A program made the position numbers and the translations under genes. This document shows positions 24,736 to 37,087 of a stretch of DNA of 64,000 nt, one piece after another; position 1 is the stretch's first letter; every line of letters begins with the position of its first letter. This stretch comes from Sapria himalayana. Lineage: Eukaryota; Streptophyta; Magnoliopsida; Malpighiales; Rafflesiaceae. The notes beneath the pieces were generated by a model that saw only the letters and a program-made list of their open reading frames with translations, was not told the origin of the DNA and ran no database searches. The DNA lies in assembly GCA_029783825.1 (NCBI GenBank), contig JAREIK010002039.1:247769-311768 (forward strand). The letters run 5' to 3'.

Positions 24736-25000
24736 AGCATTTGCTGATGCTGTTGTTATCACTGCCATAGCTGCTACTACTACTGCTGCTGCTACTACTA
24801 CCACTGCCCCTACTACTGTTGCCATTGCTGCCGGTGTTGGTTCCACTGCCCCTGCTACAGTCGCCGCTACTGCTGCTCCTACCGGCACCATTATTGCTGC
24901 TCCTGCTATTGTTGTTGCCACTGCTACCGCTACTGCTACTCCTGCAGTTGTAGCTACTACTGCTGCCGCGGTAGCTACTGCCGCTATCTACCACTGATAA
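24736..25000. repeat. GC-rich GCY minisatellite, copy 3
   Basis: About 265 bp of GCTGCTACTACT-type triplets with the same composition and neighbours as the copies at 230 and 1553. It lacks the GGCTAAAACTCTACCC tail. Confidence 0.6.
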
Positions 25001-25510
25001 TAAAAGTGGGAATGGCGATGATGCTCGACTGATGAACTTCCCTAAAAACCCCTCGTTTTGAGATTGAGCGAGTTTTTGACGTGGCGGCGAGCTACGTCTC
25101 CCTAAACAAGACTCGATATTCCTCATGGCACTCGCGACCTATAAAAATCAGGCAATGATACATTTTTCCTTCCCATTGAATATAGTTTTGTGAGATGTAA
25201 TAAACTTACACATGACTACACGAGCATCATTATCATCATCCTAAGACATAGTACAATTATAATCAATCATTGTAATGCTTACTGCAAAAAAACTTATTTT
25301 CTCATACATATGTTTTGTACCATGTGATAATCACATAACTATACAATTACTAAAAGATTTAAGACCAACCTATGGCTGCATGGCTGGCCTAGATAAGAAA
25401 TATCTTCATGCCACCGTTTGGGAAAGGACTAATATTCATGACTTTTATGACCTGCATCGGTAAGTAATGCATGATGATGACCAGACAAGCCCGAGCAATT
25501 ATATATTCAA

Positions 25511-25511
<1 letters not shown>
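25001..25511. other. GC-richer segment with two exon-like frames, function unknown
   Basis: On the minus strand, 25126-25015 encodes a non-repetitive start (MRNIESCLGRRSSPPRQKLA) that runs in frame into the Ser/Gly-coding strand of the minisatellite. On the plus strand, 25275-25463 encodes 62 residues (from MLTAKKLIFSYICFVPC) ending beside a consensus splice donor GGTAAGT at about 25458. I recognise neither. Both could be captured fragments of host genes or chance frames. Confidence 0.25.

Positions 25512-25545
<34 letters not shown>
25512..25545. repeat. (TG)n microsatellite
   Basis: About 34 bp of GT dinucleotides. Confidence 0.95.
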
Positions 25546-25549
<4 letters not shown>

Positions 25550-25604
25550 GGCATGTATGTATGACAATATATACATGTCTACAAATAAATATAAGTACAC
25601 ACTT

Positions 25605-25710
25605 ATGTACACACTCATTATATACCTACGTATATACTCAGTATATACTAATGTATATACCAAGTATGTTCATACTTATATACTTGGTATTTGTACATAT
25701 ACTGTGCATG
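25605..25710. repeat. AT palindrome block
   Basis: Several TATATACTCAGTATATAC and TATATACCAAGTATGT-type palindromic words, related to those of the left modules. Confidence 0.45.
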
Positions 25711-26479
25711 GCATGCACCACATGACTGAAAATAAAGATCAGCACCCCCAAGAGATAGCACATGTGGCCCAGTATTTCACTGCCAGAAAATTCAACTCTA
25801 CATGGTAACTAGAAACCTAGTATCATTAACAAATTGCATAGGCTTCAGACTTTACGAAAACTAAATGACAAATAGAAAATAAAAAAAGTCGCCCAGTGAA
25901 AATCAGAACAGTACATGCCCAGAAAAATAAAATTTTTATTTTCCAAAACAAAACAAAAAAAACAACACATGCCAAAACAAAATAATACAATCTTCAATGA
26001 CCATGATGCTAATTCAATCACAACATGCTTTTTATCTTATAATTCTAACATGCTCTCAAAGATAAATTTTCATCATGTATTTCTTCTTCTGTGTGGCTTT
26101 GTACTTGGTCTCTTTTATAGGTTTGGTTGCATTAGGAATGAGGCACCTAAATGCATGTATTTATATTATTGAACATGATATGAAAGCGGGGGAAATAAAA
26201 GTGATAATGCCGCTACCACCACCATCATTTCAGATAACATGTTGGAGACTGCCCCAAGACACCTGATGTTTTTTTAAAGAACAAAAGTAAAGTGTTTGGA
26301 GCATGCCATCAATATAAGCACTACACTACATAGACTATATACAAGTAAAAAAAAATACATAAATTAAAATTGTGCAATAAATATAATGAATATTATAAAT
26401 ATTCATCACCTCAAACTTCATAGAAAAAAGAAATTAAGATAGTCCAGATAGTTCTCATTAAAATCTTTGCCAACATTTG
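25711..26479. other. Unclassified AT-rich spacer
   Basis: Short frames (for example 25915-26172 and 26075-26266) show no domain. I see no structural feature. Confidence 0.25.
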
Positions 26480-26695
26480 TGATGAGAATGGCTATTTCCT
26501 GGCCTGGCACGTGCTGAACCTAGAATAGCCTGGGTCTGAACCAGGAAAGCCATACATGCCCTTGTCAGGGCCTGTCCATGGCACCTGGTCCACTTCACAA
26601 GGGCCCATGCTCTAGACCCTAGACTTTTATGGGCCATGTCCCCAGGACAGTGTGTGCAAGCGGCAAGTGCTGAGCATGATGGCAGCATTATATCA
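26480..26695. other. GC-rich island, unidentified
   Basis: About 215 bp of GC-rich, low-stop sequence in AT-rich surroundings, with repeated CCTGG, GGCCC and CAGG words. A 76-codon minus-strand frame (26458-26688, His/Ala/Cys-rich) has no recognisable domain. It could be a fragment of a GC-rich repeat or a captured exon. Confidence 0.3.
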
Positions 26696-27665
26696 ATATA
26701 TTATACATAACATAGATGTGTTAATTGTTATGTGTATCTATATATACACATAATATAATTATTGTGTATTACAATATACAAAATATTTACATAATGTATA
26801 TAGAATGTGCATACAATGTGTATATACACTCATATTGAATATATACATATACACATTGTATATAGATAGAAATTATTGTGTAGATATATGTATACATAAT
26901 GTAAATACAAAATATATACATACATACCTAGTGTATAAAAAATTTAAAATTATGAATTAAAAAAGATATTAAAAAAATTATTTAATTTAAAATTATAATT
27001 AATACTTATTAAAATAAAATATGGTAACATTATCTTTCAAAATAAAACTAAAACATAAATAATATTACAAATCATTAAGTCATAAAATGATAAAAATTAT
27101 AACATCTTTTTTAATCAAACTGTTATGATCTGTACAACTAAAAATTTTATAATATACATCATCATATGTATTTTGTTGTAATGTATGAATTTGATTTTGA
27201 AGGCTAATCTATGTATTATCTTAATCTTTCTATCATAACAATTTTTCAATAATATTGATTGTAATTTGATTTTCCTATCTAAAATAATATTCACAATCAT
27301 AAATATGATAGATTTTAATATACACTAAACATAATAAAGTTTAGCAAATCACGAGACATTTTAGATATCACGAAAAAAATGTTATATAATTTTTACAAAC
27401 TTAATGCATCTAGATTCTTCATATCCTCTAAAAAAAGTAGAACAATAATTGATGTCAAAGTATTTTAACTGGTTATAAAGAGTCATATTTGACAAACCAA
27501 CCTATCACTTACCTCTAACTTATTTGAATTAAAAAGATATCATCTTTAGATACTTCATAATCATAATTTCATTAAACAAAAATACTTAATTTCTTAATAT
27601 TTAAATAAATTTTTTAATTAATCATAAATTTTACTTTTTTATTCTTATATCTGATTAATCCCTAA
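26696..27665. other. AT-rich spacer
   Basis: Simple AT-rich sequence with TATACACA-type words at 26700-26930. Otherwise featureless. Confidence 0.3.
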
Positions 27666-27985
27666 TCTAAATGTAAAAAGTTTTTATAGTTATACATATA
27701 TTAAGATACACATATTATATTTATATGTTATTATACATATAGTATATATAGTTATAAAGATGTTATATATAGTTAAACATATAGTTATATATAGATATAT
27801 TCATACAAGAAGTAATGTTTAAATATACATAAATATATACAAAGTTATAAACAAATATATAGATTTACATATATATATACATATATGTATACATTATTAC
27901 AAATATACTTTTATTTAATTATATAGAGTTTTATATAATTATACAAATATTTATATATAGGTATACACATATAGTTTAGTAGCAG
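27666..27985. repeat. AT satellite block (~0.5-kb family), partial copy
   Basis: Carries the landmark GATTTACATATATATATACAT (about 27862) and flanking TTATACATATAGTATATATAG words shared with the blocks at 8985, 29108, 30942 and 48540. Confidence 0.5.
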
Positions 27986-28119
27986 ATATAACAAATGAAG
28001 AGTATTAGATTACTACAAACCTTGCAAAATTTTAATTTAATTCAAACCATGCTAAATTCTACTTCACTAAAAACTCTATGTCATGATTTTGCAAAACTTT
28101 GTCATAAATATATAAAACT
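27986..28119. other. AT-rich spacer
   Basis: No supportable feature. Confidence 0.25.
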
Positions 28120-28510
28120 ATAAAATATTTGTACATATATATCATAGTATATATGTATATATATATATTAATATATATGTACTTATACATATATAGCAGT
28201 ATATATGTATACACTGGTATATATGTATATGTACATATATGCTGGTATATATGTATAAGTATTTATATGTACATATATACTCAATAAATGTACATATACA
28301 CTACAATGTATATGTACATATATACGTGTATACATATACACTATAGTATATATGTATATGTATGTACATTTACACTACAGTGTATATATGTACAAGTATG
28401 TACATATATACTAGTAAATACTTATACATATATACTAGTATATATGTATATGTACATATAATATATGCACATATACACTATAGTGAACATGTACATATAT
28501 ACTCAATCAA
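28120..28510. repeat. Long AT palindrome block
   Basis: About 390 bp of repeated TATATGTATATGTACATATA and ACTAGTATATATGT-type palindromic units, the same word family as in the left modules but without a GC-rich neighbour. Confidence 0.6.
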
Positions 28511-28679
28511 GTTCCACGTGTAAAATTATTTGGATACTCAATGGATGTTTTCATGTAGATATCAAGTGAATAAGCAAAGCACAAACTAGAAGATAAGTAA
28601 TATTAAATAGAAATGCATAATAGTCTAGAGAAGTTCATAAATCAACCATGAAAGAAACATAATAGCGAACCTAATATGA

Positions 28680-29107
28680 TTACAAGTTTCAAATTTTATG
28701 AACATTTTTTCACCATTCATTAGTTTAATAAGGAAAAAATAAAGCAGTATGTGATGGCTATCATAAAAATGATACTTGATTTTTGAGATAGGTTTGCATT
28801 GATCCATAGCTCCAATACCTCATTTTGACTAGCAACAAACTCATGATATTTATATGATTTCATTACCAACTCATGTAGCTTTCCGTGAGTGTACCCAATA
28901 AATTGAGGATGTAAATTGTTAAACAAATTAGAGCTTATATTACTCTCATTATTATAGGAACATTGTTATATGCTTAGAAGTTTCAAATTTTATGAATATT
29001 TTATCAGCATTCATTAGTTTTATAAGGAAAAAGAAAGTAGTGTATGATAGCTATCATCCAAATCATACCTGATTTTTGAGGTAGTTTTGTATTGATCCAT
29101 AGCTCCA
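28680..29107. repeat. 294-bp-period duplication, about 1.5 copies
   Basis: TTTCAAATTTTATGAA at 28687 recurs at 28981. The next roughly 125 bp, up to TTGATCCATAGCTCCAA, match with scattered differences. A minus-strand frame in the first copy (28720-28926) has no recognised domain and is not conserved in the second. Confidence 0.65.
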
Positions 29108-30046
29108 AATAATTATAAGTAGTTATACATAAATGTATACAAAGTTATAAACAAATATATATGTTTACATATATGTATAGATAGTTACAAATATAGTTAT
29201 ATTTAATTATATAGAGTGTTATAAAGTTATACAAATATTTATATATATTTATACACATATAGTTAAACATAATGTTGTATGTTGTTATACATGTAATTAT
29301 AAATATAGTTACATGTGGTTATACATATAGTTACGCGTATAGTTATCCTTATATTTATACATGTAGGTATATATATTATTTATTTATAATTTTATATAAT
29401 TATACAAGAGTTATGTATAGGTATAGATATAATAAAATACATTTTTATATACAAATATATACAAATGTATATTAAATATAAGTTGTAAATTATATATTTA
29501 AATTAAGTTATGTATAATGCTTTTATAGTTATACATATAATAAGATATAATTATTTATAGTTATATGTTATTATACATATAGTATATATAGCTATAAATA
29601 TTTTTATATAGTTATACATAAATATATAAAGTTATAAATAAATATATAAATTTACATATATGTATACATAGTTACAAATATAGTTGTATTTAATTATATA
29701 CTGTTATATATTTATACAAATATTTACATACAGTTATACACATATAGTTAAAAATAATGTTGTATGTTGATACACATCTAATTATACATATAGTTATATG
29801 TGGGTATACATATAGTTACACATATAGTTATACTTATATTTATACATGTATTTATATATATTTTTTCATATAATTTTATATATGTATATATATAGTTATC
29901 TATATGTATATATATGGTAAAATATATTTTTATATACTAATATATAAAAATGTATATTAAATATATGTTGTTAATTATATATTTTAATTTTAGTTATGTA
30001 TAATATTTTATAGTTAGACATATAGTCAAACACAATTATTTATAGT
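29108..30046. repeat. AT satellite, ~487-bp unit, about two copies
   Basis: The landmark TTTACATATATGTATA occurs at 29164 and 29651 (487-bp period), with the same internal word order as the 8985-9910 block. Confidence 0.6.
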
Positions 30047-30063
30047 TATATGTTCTTATACCT
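30047..30063. repeat. Target-site duplication, left copy
   Basis: TATATGTTCTTATACCT, identical to 30925-30941. It flanks the ARF1 retrocopy insertion. Confidence 0.8.
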
Positions 30064-30924
30064 TTGGGATCCAATGGCAAAAAGACAATAAACAGAAAAC
30101 AAACAAGCTCAGCTCACAATAGATCAGTGCAAAGTAAATGAGGTCTTGTATTTCAGGCGTGTAATATATAAATATTAATATTATTTGAATCCCTCTAGAA
30201 CTAGATGATGTCATCCACATAACAGAACAAAACGTAGACAAAGTAGGCAAAGATTAGATCCACATCCAGATATATCAACAAAGTTTGTCTCATCCTACTA
30301 AAATTATTTATGACTTACTGGCAATGTAAGTGGCACAAGTGCTTTGAATGTACCAATGGCATTGGCGAAGAGAGTGAAATCCTAGCTTGTTAGTAATTGT
30401 AGTTGCATTCATAGCAAGGGAAGATCTTGCTTATTCGCAAACACCAGTAAAACTGCATCTCAAAACTTTTCCTCATTTAACATACTATGCGGCTTATCTC
30501 TAGCTTCAATAACATAATTTATATCATTGTTGTCCACCACAAATATGAGAAATTGGGTATTTTGGAAGTAATCTCTACAGAAAGGGTGAATCTTGTCTTG
30601 ACCCCCAACATCCCACATAGTGAAATTTTTGTTTTTGTATTCAATAGTCTTTATATTTAAGACAATAGTAGGAATTGTGGTGACAATTTCACCAAGCTTC
30701 AACTTATACAGAATGGTTGTCTTACCGCCAGCATCAAGACCTTGCATCAAAATCTGCATCTCGTTGTTAGCAAATAGCCTACTGAATGGCTTTGTGAACT
30801 TCAACCCTATTTCTTTCATTAAACCTCAATTTCTTTGTCATATGGTAGTAAAGAGATTTGAAGAGAGAAAGAAACAAAATCAATATACCTCAAGAGATAG
30901 TCACCTGAGAGGGAGTTCAACATC
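30064..30924 (-). pseudogene. Processed ARF1-type GTPase retropseudogene
   Basis: Intronless minus-strand copy of an ADP-ribosylation factor (small GTPase of Golgi vesicle-coat assembly). The coding part runs from 30819 to about 30313. Visible motifs are GLDAGGKT (P-loop, residues 29-36; usual form GLDAAGKT), TIPTIVLN (usually TIPTIGFN), an intact WDVGGQDK and NKQD. The original start Met has become Ile (KEIGLKF), and the upstream ATG used at 30819 adds four residues. A TGA stands in DEL(R)DAV after MLNEEKF. A one-base deletion follows in NKQDLP. About 17 codons are missing between STCAT and the final IASKS. The remaining roughly 250 bp down to 30064 would be 3' untranslated sequence. Absence of introns and the flanking 17-bp duplication indicate LINE-type retroposition. 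No poly(A) tail is visible at the 3' end. Confidence 0.9.
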
Positions 30925-30941
30925 TATATGTTCTTATACCT
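30925..30941. repeat. Target-site duplication, right copy
   Basis: TATATGTTCTTATACCT, identical to 30047-30063. Removing 30064-30941 restores continuous AT-satellite sequence. Confidence 0.8.
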
Positions 30942-31480
30942 ATAGTATATATAATTAAAAATAGAGTTATATATAGTTAAACATATAATTATATGTAGAT
31001 ATATTCATACAAGTAGTTAAAAGTAGTTATACATAAATATATACAAAGTTATAAAAAAATATATAGATTTAATTATATGAATACATACATGTATACATAG
31101 ATACAAATATAGTTATATTTAATTATATAGAGTATTACATGGTTATACAAATATTTATATATAGTAATACATATATAGTTATAAATATGTATGTAGTTAA
31201 AGATATAGTTATATATAACATTTTTATAGCTAAACATTTAGTAAAATACAATTATATATAGTTATATATTATTATACATATGATATATTTTCTTAAAAAT
31301 ATATTTATATAGAATTACACATATAGTTATATAATATTATAAAATTAAAAAAAATAGTTATATATAGTTAATAATATAGTTATTAATATAGTTATAAAAA
31401 TAGTTTACATAGTAACAAATATAGTTAAATATATTTATGAAGAGTTTTATATAGTTATACAAATATTTATAAATAATTAT
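30942..31480. repeat. AT satellite, continuation interrupted by the ARF retrocopy
   Basis: Continues the satellite of 29108-30046 with the same words (CAAAGTTATAAA at about 31045), more diverged towards the right. Confidence 0.5.
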
Positions 31481-32069
31481 CATATACTATGATAACAACA
31501 CGCCCTCAAATGCCCAATTGAATTACACCACTATAGAGAAAGAACTTCTACAACAATCTTTTCTTTTGGCAAATTAATATCATATTTAGTGGGAACCAAA
31601 GTCATAGTATATACTAAATATTCTATAATCAAATATCTCATAGAATAGAAAGATGTCAGGCCTAGATTGATTTGATAAATTTTACTATTACAATAGTTTG
31701 TACTAGAGATTTTAGATAAGAAATGCACATATAATCAAAATTAAAAATAGCTTATAAAGACTAGAAAAAGAAGATAGAAGAATTGATGAAGAAGATATAA
31801 GATAGATTTTTTTATTTGAACAAATTCTAATATTGAATAAAAATGTAACTCCATGGTATGTAGTATCGAACGAACCTTATCATTACAAGTAGTACTCTGA
31901 TAAAATTTTGATACAAAGTATTACAGATGGGAGATTATTAGTATCTTGAAATAATGTCACTTTTTGCTCCAACTCTCAAGAATTTGTGGAATATGTTAAT
32001 ATTTATGTGCTAAAGTATTTTTAATCTCAAAATTAATGTTGATATTTACATATATAAGCATTAATATAT
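31481..32069. other. Unclassified region
   Basis: Less repetitive, AT-rich. A 65-codon minus-strand frame (31531-31728) lacks any domain I recognise. Confidence 0.25.
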
Positions 32070-32298
32070 ATGTTCATATACACTCTCCTACACACACACA
32101 CACACATTTATACATCCATATACATTACTATACATTATATATCAGCATACACATTTTGTACTTTTGTATATATTCACACATGTATCTACATTTTCAAAGT
32201 AGTGTGTAGTATGCATGCATATGCTACTGTACACCCACACAAAAAACACACATATACCTTTATACATAATGTATTTATAAAGTTACACATGAAACTAT

Positions 32299-32341
<43 letters not shown>

Positions 32342-32342
32342 A
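32070..32342. repeat. CA/TG and TA microsatellite cluster
   Basis: (CA)n at about 32091-32106, several TATACAT words, then (TA)n and (TG)n at about 32297-32341. Confidence 0.7.
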
Positions 32343-34369
32343 AAGGCATTTAAAATTTTTTGATTTTGAAAATTTAATTAAAATAAAGTATTATTTATTG
32401 TACACAATGTATAAAATATTGTAAATTTTTATATTTAAAACAAATATTTGTTTGTGTGTGTTTATGCGTGTGCGTGTGTGTGAATCATATTAATGTGTAA
32501 AATGAAATTATGAATTAAATATATGAGCTTCTATTTTATTCAAATAGTTGTTTTTTAATATTTATATTAAAATAAATATCATATACTAATATAAATAAAT
32601 GAAGTTGGCATATTTATAAATTATTTTATTTTTACAATCATGTTAAAAATGAAAATATAGTTCATAAATAGATAATATTGTTTTTGTTTTTCTATATAAT
32701 TTTTTAATTAAAATATTAATATCTATAAATTTTTACTTGTTATTTATTGTTATTAATAAATTTTTAGAAACTTTAAAATTCAAACAAATATAATGTAGTG
32801 CATATAAATAAATGCTTTTAATGTTTCGTAAAAAATCAATTATTTCTTTAATTCTATTCAAAGAAAACATATTACCATATAAATATATGAGTAAATTTTT
32901 CTTCAATTAATTTTTTATTTTATTTTATTCAAAATTTATAATTGACCATATAAATATATGAATTTTTTTTAATAATTATTTTTACATTTTTTGTTCAAAG
33001 GGAATACATGACAATGTTTTTTTTGTAATTAATAGATTCATTTCAAACATTGTTTATTTATAATAAATATAACATATTGCATATTATGAGGTGCAATTTT
33101 TATTTTGTAAATAAATTTTATTTTTAAAGTTTTATCTTCGTAAAATGAAACTACATCACATATATATTTTAAAAATTTTTTAATATTTATTTCACAGACA
33201 TATTATTATTTGTTTTAAAATTTACAACATAAATTTTAACAAATGAACATTTTATTAGAAATAAAATTTAGTTAAATGATATTAAGTGTAACAAAAATAC
33301 AACCCCTAAACATATTAAAGCTTAATGATTAATACAAACTTATAAAAATACAATAAAAATACATTGAAGGTTGAAAAATTAATTTTAAGTTCCTAAAATA
33401 TTTGGGAAAATGATAATGATTTATACAATATCCAAAAAAACATGTATGAATGAGATGAATGATATGAATGGATATTAAGTATCTGAAGCATGTAGTTATA
33501 CATGTTGTAAATGTAGTTATATATAATGGACACCAATAAATATTTAGGGTTACTTCTAATGACATAACCTGATCCAGAATCTTATTTGGGTATGATTTCC
33601 ACCTCACATTGGTCTCACTACTCCATTCTTAGGTTTGATTTGTTGGGATAATGGTAGAAAGCTGTGTTTAGAGGTTTGAGGATCTAGAAAATGTCTAGTT
33701 CTCATTAAAATTATCATTTTTAATAATTTTAAAATATGAGTGTGTACTCTTGCTTTTCAGGCATGCTTTGCATGTGCTTCTTATTAAAGGGGAAAACAAT
33801 AGTCTTGTTTTGCATTTTTTTGTTTAAATAAAACAATAATTAAAAGAAGGATTATGCTAGTAGAAGCTGATGATCACTCCAATTGGGGCTCCTTCATTTT
33901 TCGAAGCCTTCATGTTCAATACGATTGTTGATGTTCGTGCTGAGGTGGATCATTTTCATTCTTCCGCAATAAATTATCAAGGTAGAGACTTGAGGTGGGT
34001 CATTATTTTTTGTTTTTTTTATCTTAGGAAGGTGTGATATAGAAATATGGCTATGATTTCTTCACTGGTGACTAGAGGAGCTAGGGGAGAGAAAGGAAAG
34101 GCAATTTCATGAATAGATTATACTTTATGCAATGTTGTTAGATGTATTGATGATGTAATAAAATTTTGTTATGTTTTTGTTTTAACAATGTAATATATAG
34201 TATCAAAAAAATTTATTAATTGCTTTTATATTTTGTTAATTATAAATTATGGTTTATAGTTTATGGTTTTATTTAATTTAATATAAAAACTTAAAAATAT
34301 GTAATCAATTTTTTTGTAAAAAATTAAAATAGTAAAAATAATTTTGGAATGAAAATAGCTAGGGATTTT
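32343..34369. other. AT-rich region without recognised features
   Basis: Long AT-rich sequence with a second small (TG)n near 32452-32482. A minus-strand frame at 33329-33607 has no domain. The segment 33600-34130 is less AT-rich but shows no family resemblance that I can support. Confidence 0.3.
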
Positions 34370-34632
34370 TCCTCTTGCTAATTTAGCTAGGGACTTTTCT
34401 GTAAATCTAAAATACGATCAAAATTAGTAAGGGAAAAAATAAATTTAGCTAGGAAATTTTATGGCGTTAAAAATTTTTTGATCGGGAATTTTTCGAACAT
34501 TAATTTTTTGCGATGAGCACATTAGTTTTGGAAAACTTTGGTCATTAATCCATCGTTATTCTGTTTTAGCAACAGTAAAATCCTATTTAGTTAGAGAATA
34601 TTTCCAAGTTATTTGGGATTTTTTTTGTGGTG
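34370..34632. mobile_element. CACTA-like right end with subterminal repeats
   Basis: GCTAGGGA and TAGCTAGGGACTTTTC-type words precede a terminus TTTTTTTTGTGGTG ending at 34632, a variant of the TTTTCTTGTAGTG TIR. The TCTA array begins at once. The matching left end was not found; the left border of this insertion (20335) starts in a copia remnant instead. Confidence 0.6.
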
Positions 34633-36041
34633 ATATATATTTGACTATCTTCATTATAGTATATCTATCAATCTATTTATCAAACTATTTGTCTATCTTT
34701 CTATCTGCCTATATATCTACATATCTATATATCTATCTAAAAATCTATTTTTCTATTTGTCTATCTTCCTATCTATCTTTTTATACATCTATCTATCTAT
34801 CTATGTATGTATCTATCTGTCTGTCTATATGTCAATCAATCAATCAATCAATCAGTCTGTCTATCTATCTTTCTATCTATCTATTTTTCTCTTTGTGTAT
34901 TTATCTTTTTGTCTTTTTGTCTGAGTCTCTAATTACCTAATTTTATATCTTTGTAATTATCAATCTATATATCTATCTATCTATATATCTTTCTATCTAA
35001 TTTTGTTTCAGTCCATCAGTATATTAGTCAATATATATTTATCTTTCTATCTATATATTTATCTACCTATCTATCTATCTACCTATCTATCTGTCTACCT
35101 ATTTTTCTATCTATTGGGATATTTGTCCATATGTAGATTTGTCTATTTGTCTATATATCTATTTTACTAACTATCTAACTATTTAACTATCAATCGAACA
35201 ATGAATCTAATAGTCTATCTATTTATCTATCATTATATCTATCTTCCTATCTATCTATCTATCTTTCTGGCTATCTATCTATATTTCTGGCTATCTATCT
35301 ATATTTCTGGCTATCTATCTATCTATACATCTATCTTTTTGGTTATAGATCGGTCTATCTATCTATCCATATATATTACTATTTGTCTATATGTATATCT
35401 ACTTTTATATCCATCTCCCTATCTACCTATTTTTTTATCTGACTAACTTTATTTTTCTATTTGTCTATCTATCTACTTTTCTATCTATCTTTTTCTCTTT
35501 CTATAAGTCTATTTGTCTATCTATCTAGCTATCTATTTATCTATTTTTCTATCTATATGTCTATAATTATATTTGTCTATCTATCTATATATCTATCAAT
35601 CTATCTATTGATTAGCCAATCTGTATAGCTATCTATCTATCTATTTGTCTATATATCTATTTGTATAACTACCTAACTCTTTAACTATCAATCTGACTAT
35701 CAATATATTAGTCTATCTATTTAAATTTCTATCAATCTTTCTTTTTTTCTATCTATCTTACTATTTATCTGTCAATATGTCTATCTAGCTATCTATCAAT
35801 TTGTCTATCAGACTATCTATCTATTTGTCTATCTATATATCTGTCTTTCTGCATATCTACTTTTCGGCCTAATTATTTATCTTTCTAACTTTCTATATTA
35901 CTATTCTTGTATCTATCTATCTACCTTTTTATCTGACTTTTTATTAGGCAATTTGTCTATCTATATATCTATCTATATGTCTATCTATCTGTTTAACTAT
36001 CTATCTATCTATCTGACTATCTTTCAATCTATCTATCTGGC

Positions 36042-36101
<60 letters not shown>

Positions 36102-37042
36102 AAACTATCTATATTTTTATCTCCTTATCCTCCAATCTACTTTTTTGTCTATATATATATATATATGTTTATTTGTCATTCTGTAAATCTATATATCTGT
36201 CAATTTGATTAATAATCAATCAATCTATCAATCAATCAATCAATCTATCTATCTATATGTTAATATGTCTAACTATCTAATTATATATCTATTTGTCTAT
36301 CTATCTATTTGACTATATGTTTATATGTCTATCTGTTTATTAGTTTATCTATCTATATATTTGTCTATCTATCTACCCATCTATCACTCTACATATCTCT
36401 ATATCTATTTGTGTATTTATCTATGTGTCTATCTTTCTAATTATCTATATATCTATTTTCCGAACTATCTGACTTTTTAACTATAAATACATCTATCAGT
36501 CTTTTAGTAAATCTATGTATCTATTTATCTATCTATATATCTATCTCCTATCAATCTATCCATCTATATGTCTATCTATCTATCTATCTATCTAACTATT
36601 TGTCTATTTGTATATCTACCTTTCTACTCATCTACCTATCTACATATTTGTTGATTAGTCTTTTATATGTCTATATATCTATTTATCTATCTTGGTACAA
36701 ATTTATATATCTATCTATATATCTATCTGTCAATCTATCTATCTATTTTTCGATCTTTTTGTCTATATGTTTGTCTATCAATATCTCCATCTATTTTTAT
36801 ATGTCTTTATCTATCTATCTATCTATTTTTCTGAGTCTATCTATATGTCTATTTATATGTCTATCAATATGTCTATCTATATGTCTATCAATATGTCTTC
36901 AATGTGACTTTCTTTTTGTTTATCTATCTATCTATTTTTCTTTCTATCTGTCTATGTAAATATCTATATATTTGTCTATCTATCTATTTATATATCTATC
37001 TATCTTTCTATATATTTATATGTTTATCGTAATGCTTATATT

Positions 37043-37087
<45 letters not shown>

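Noticed and set aside
30620..30958. 112-codon plus-strand frame
   Set aside because: Antisense shadow of the ARF1 retrocopy.
31531..31728. 65-codon minus-strand frame with KYDINLPKEKIVVEVL
   Set aside because: Looks protein-like, but I cannot connect it to any family. Too short to call.
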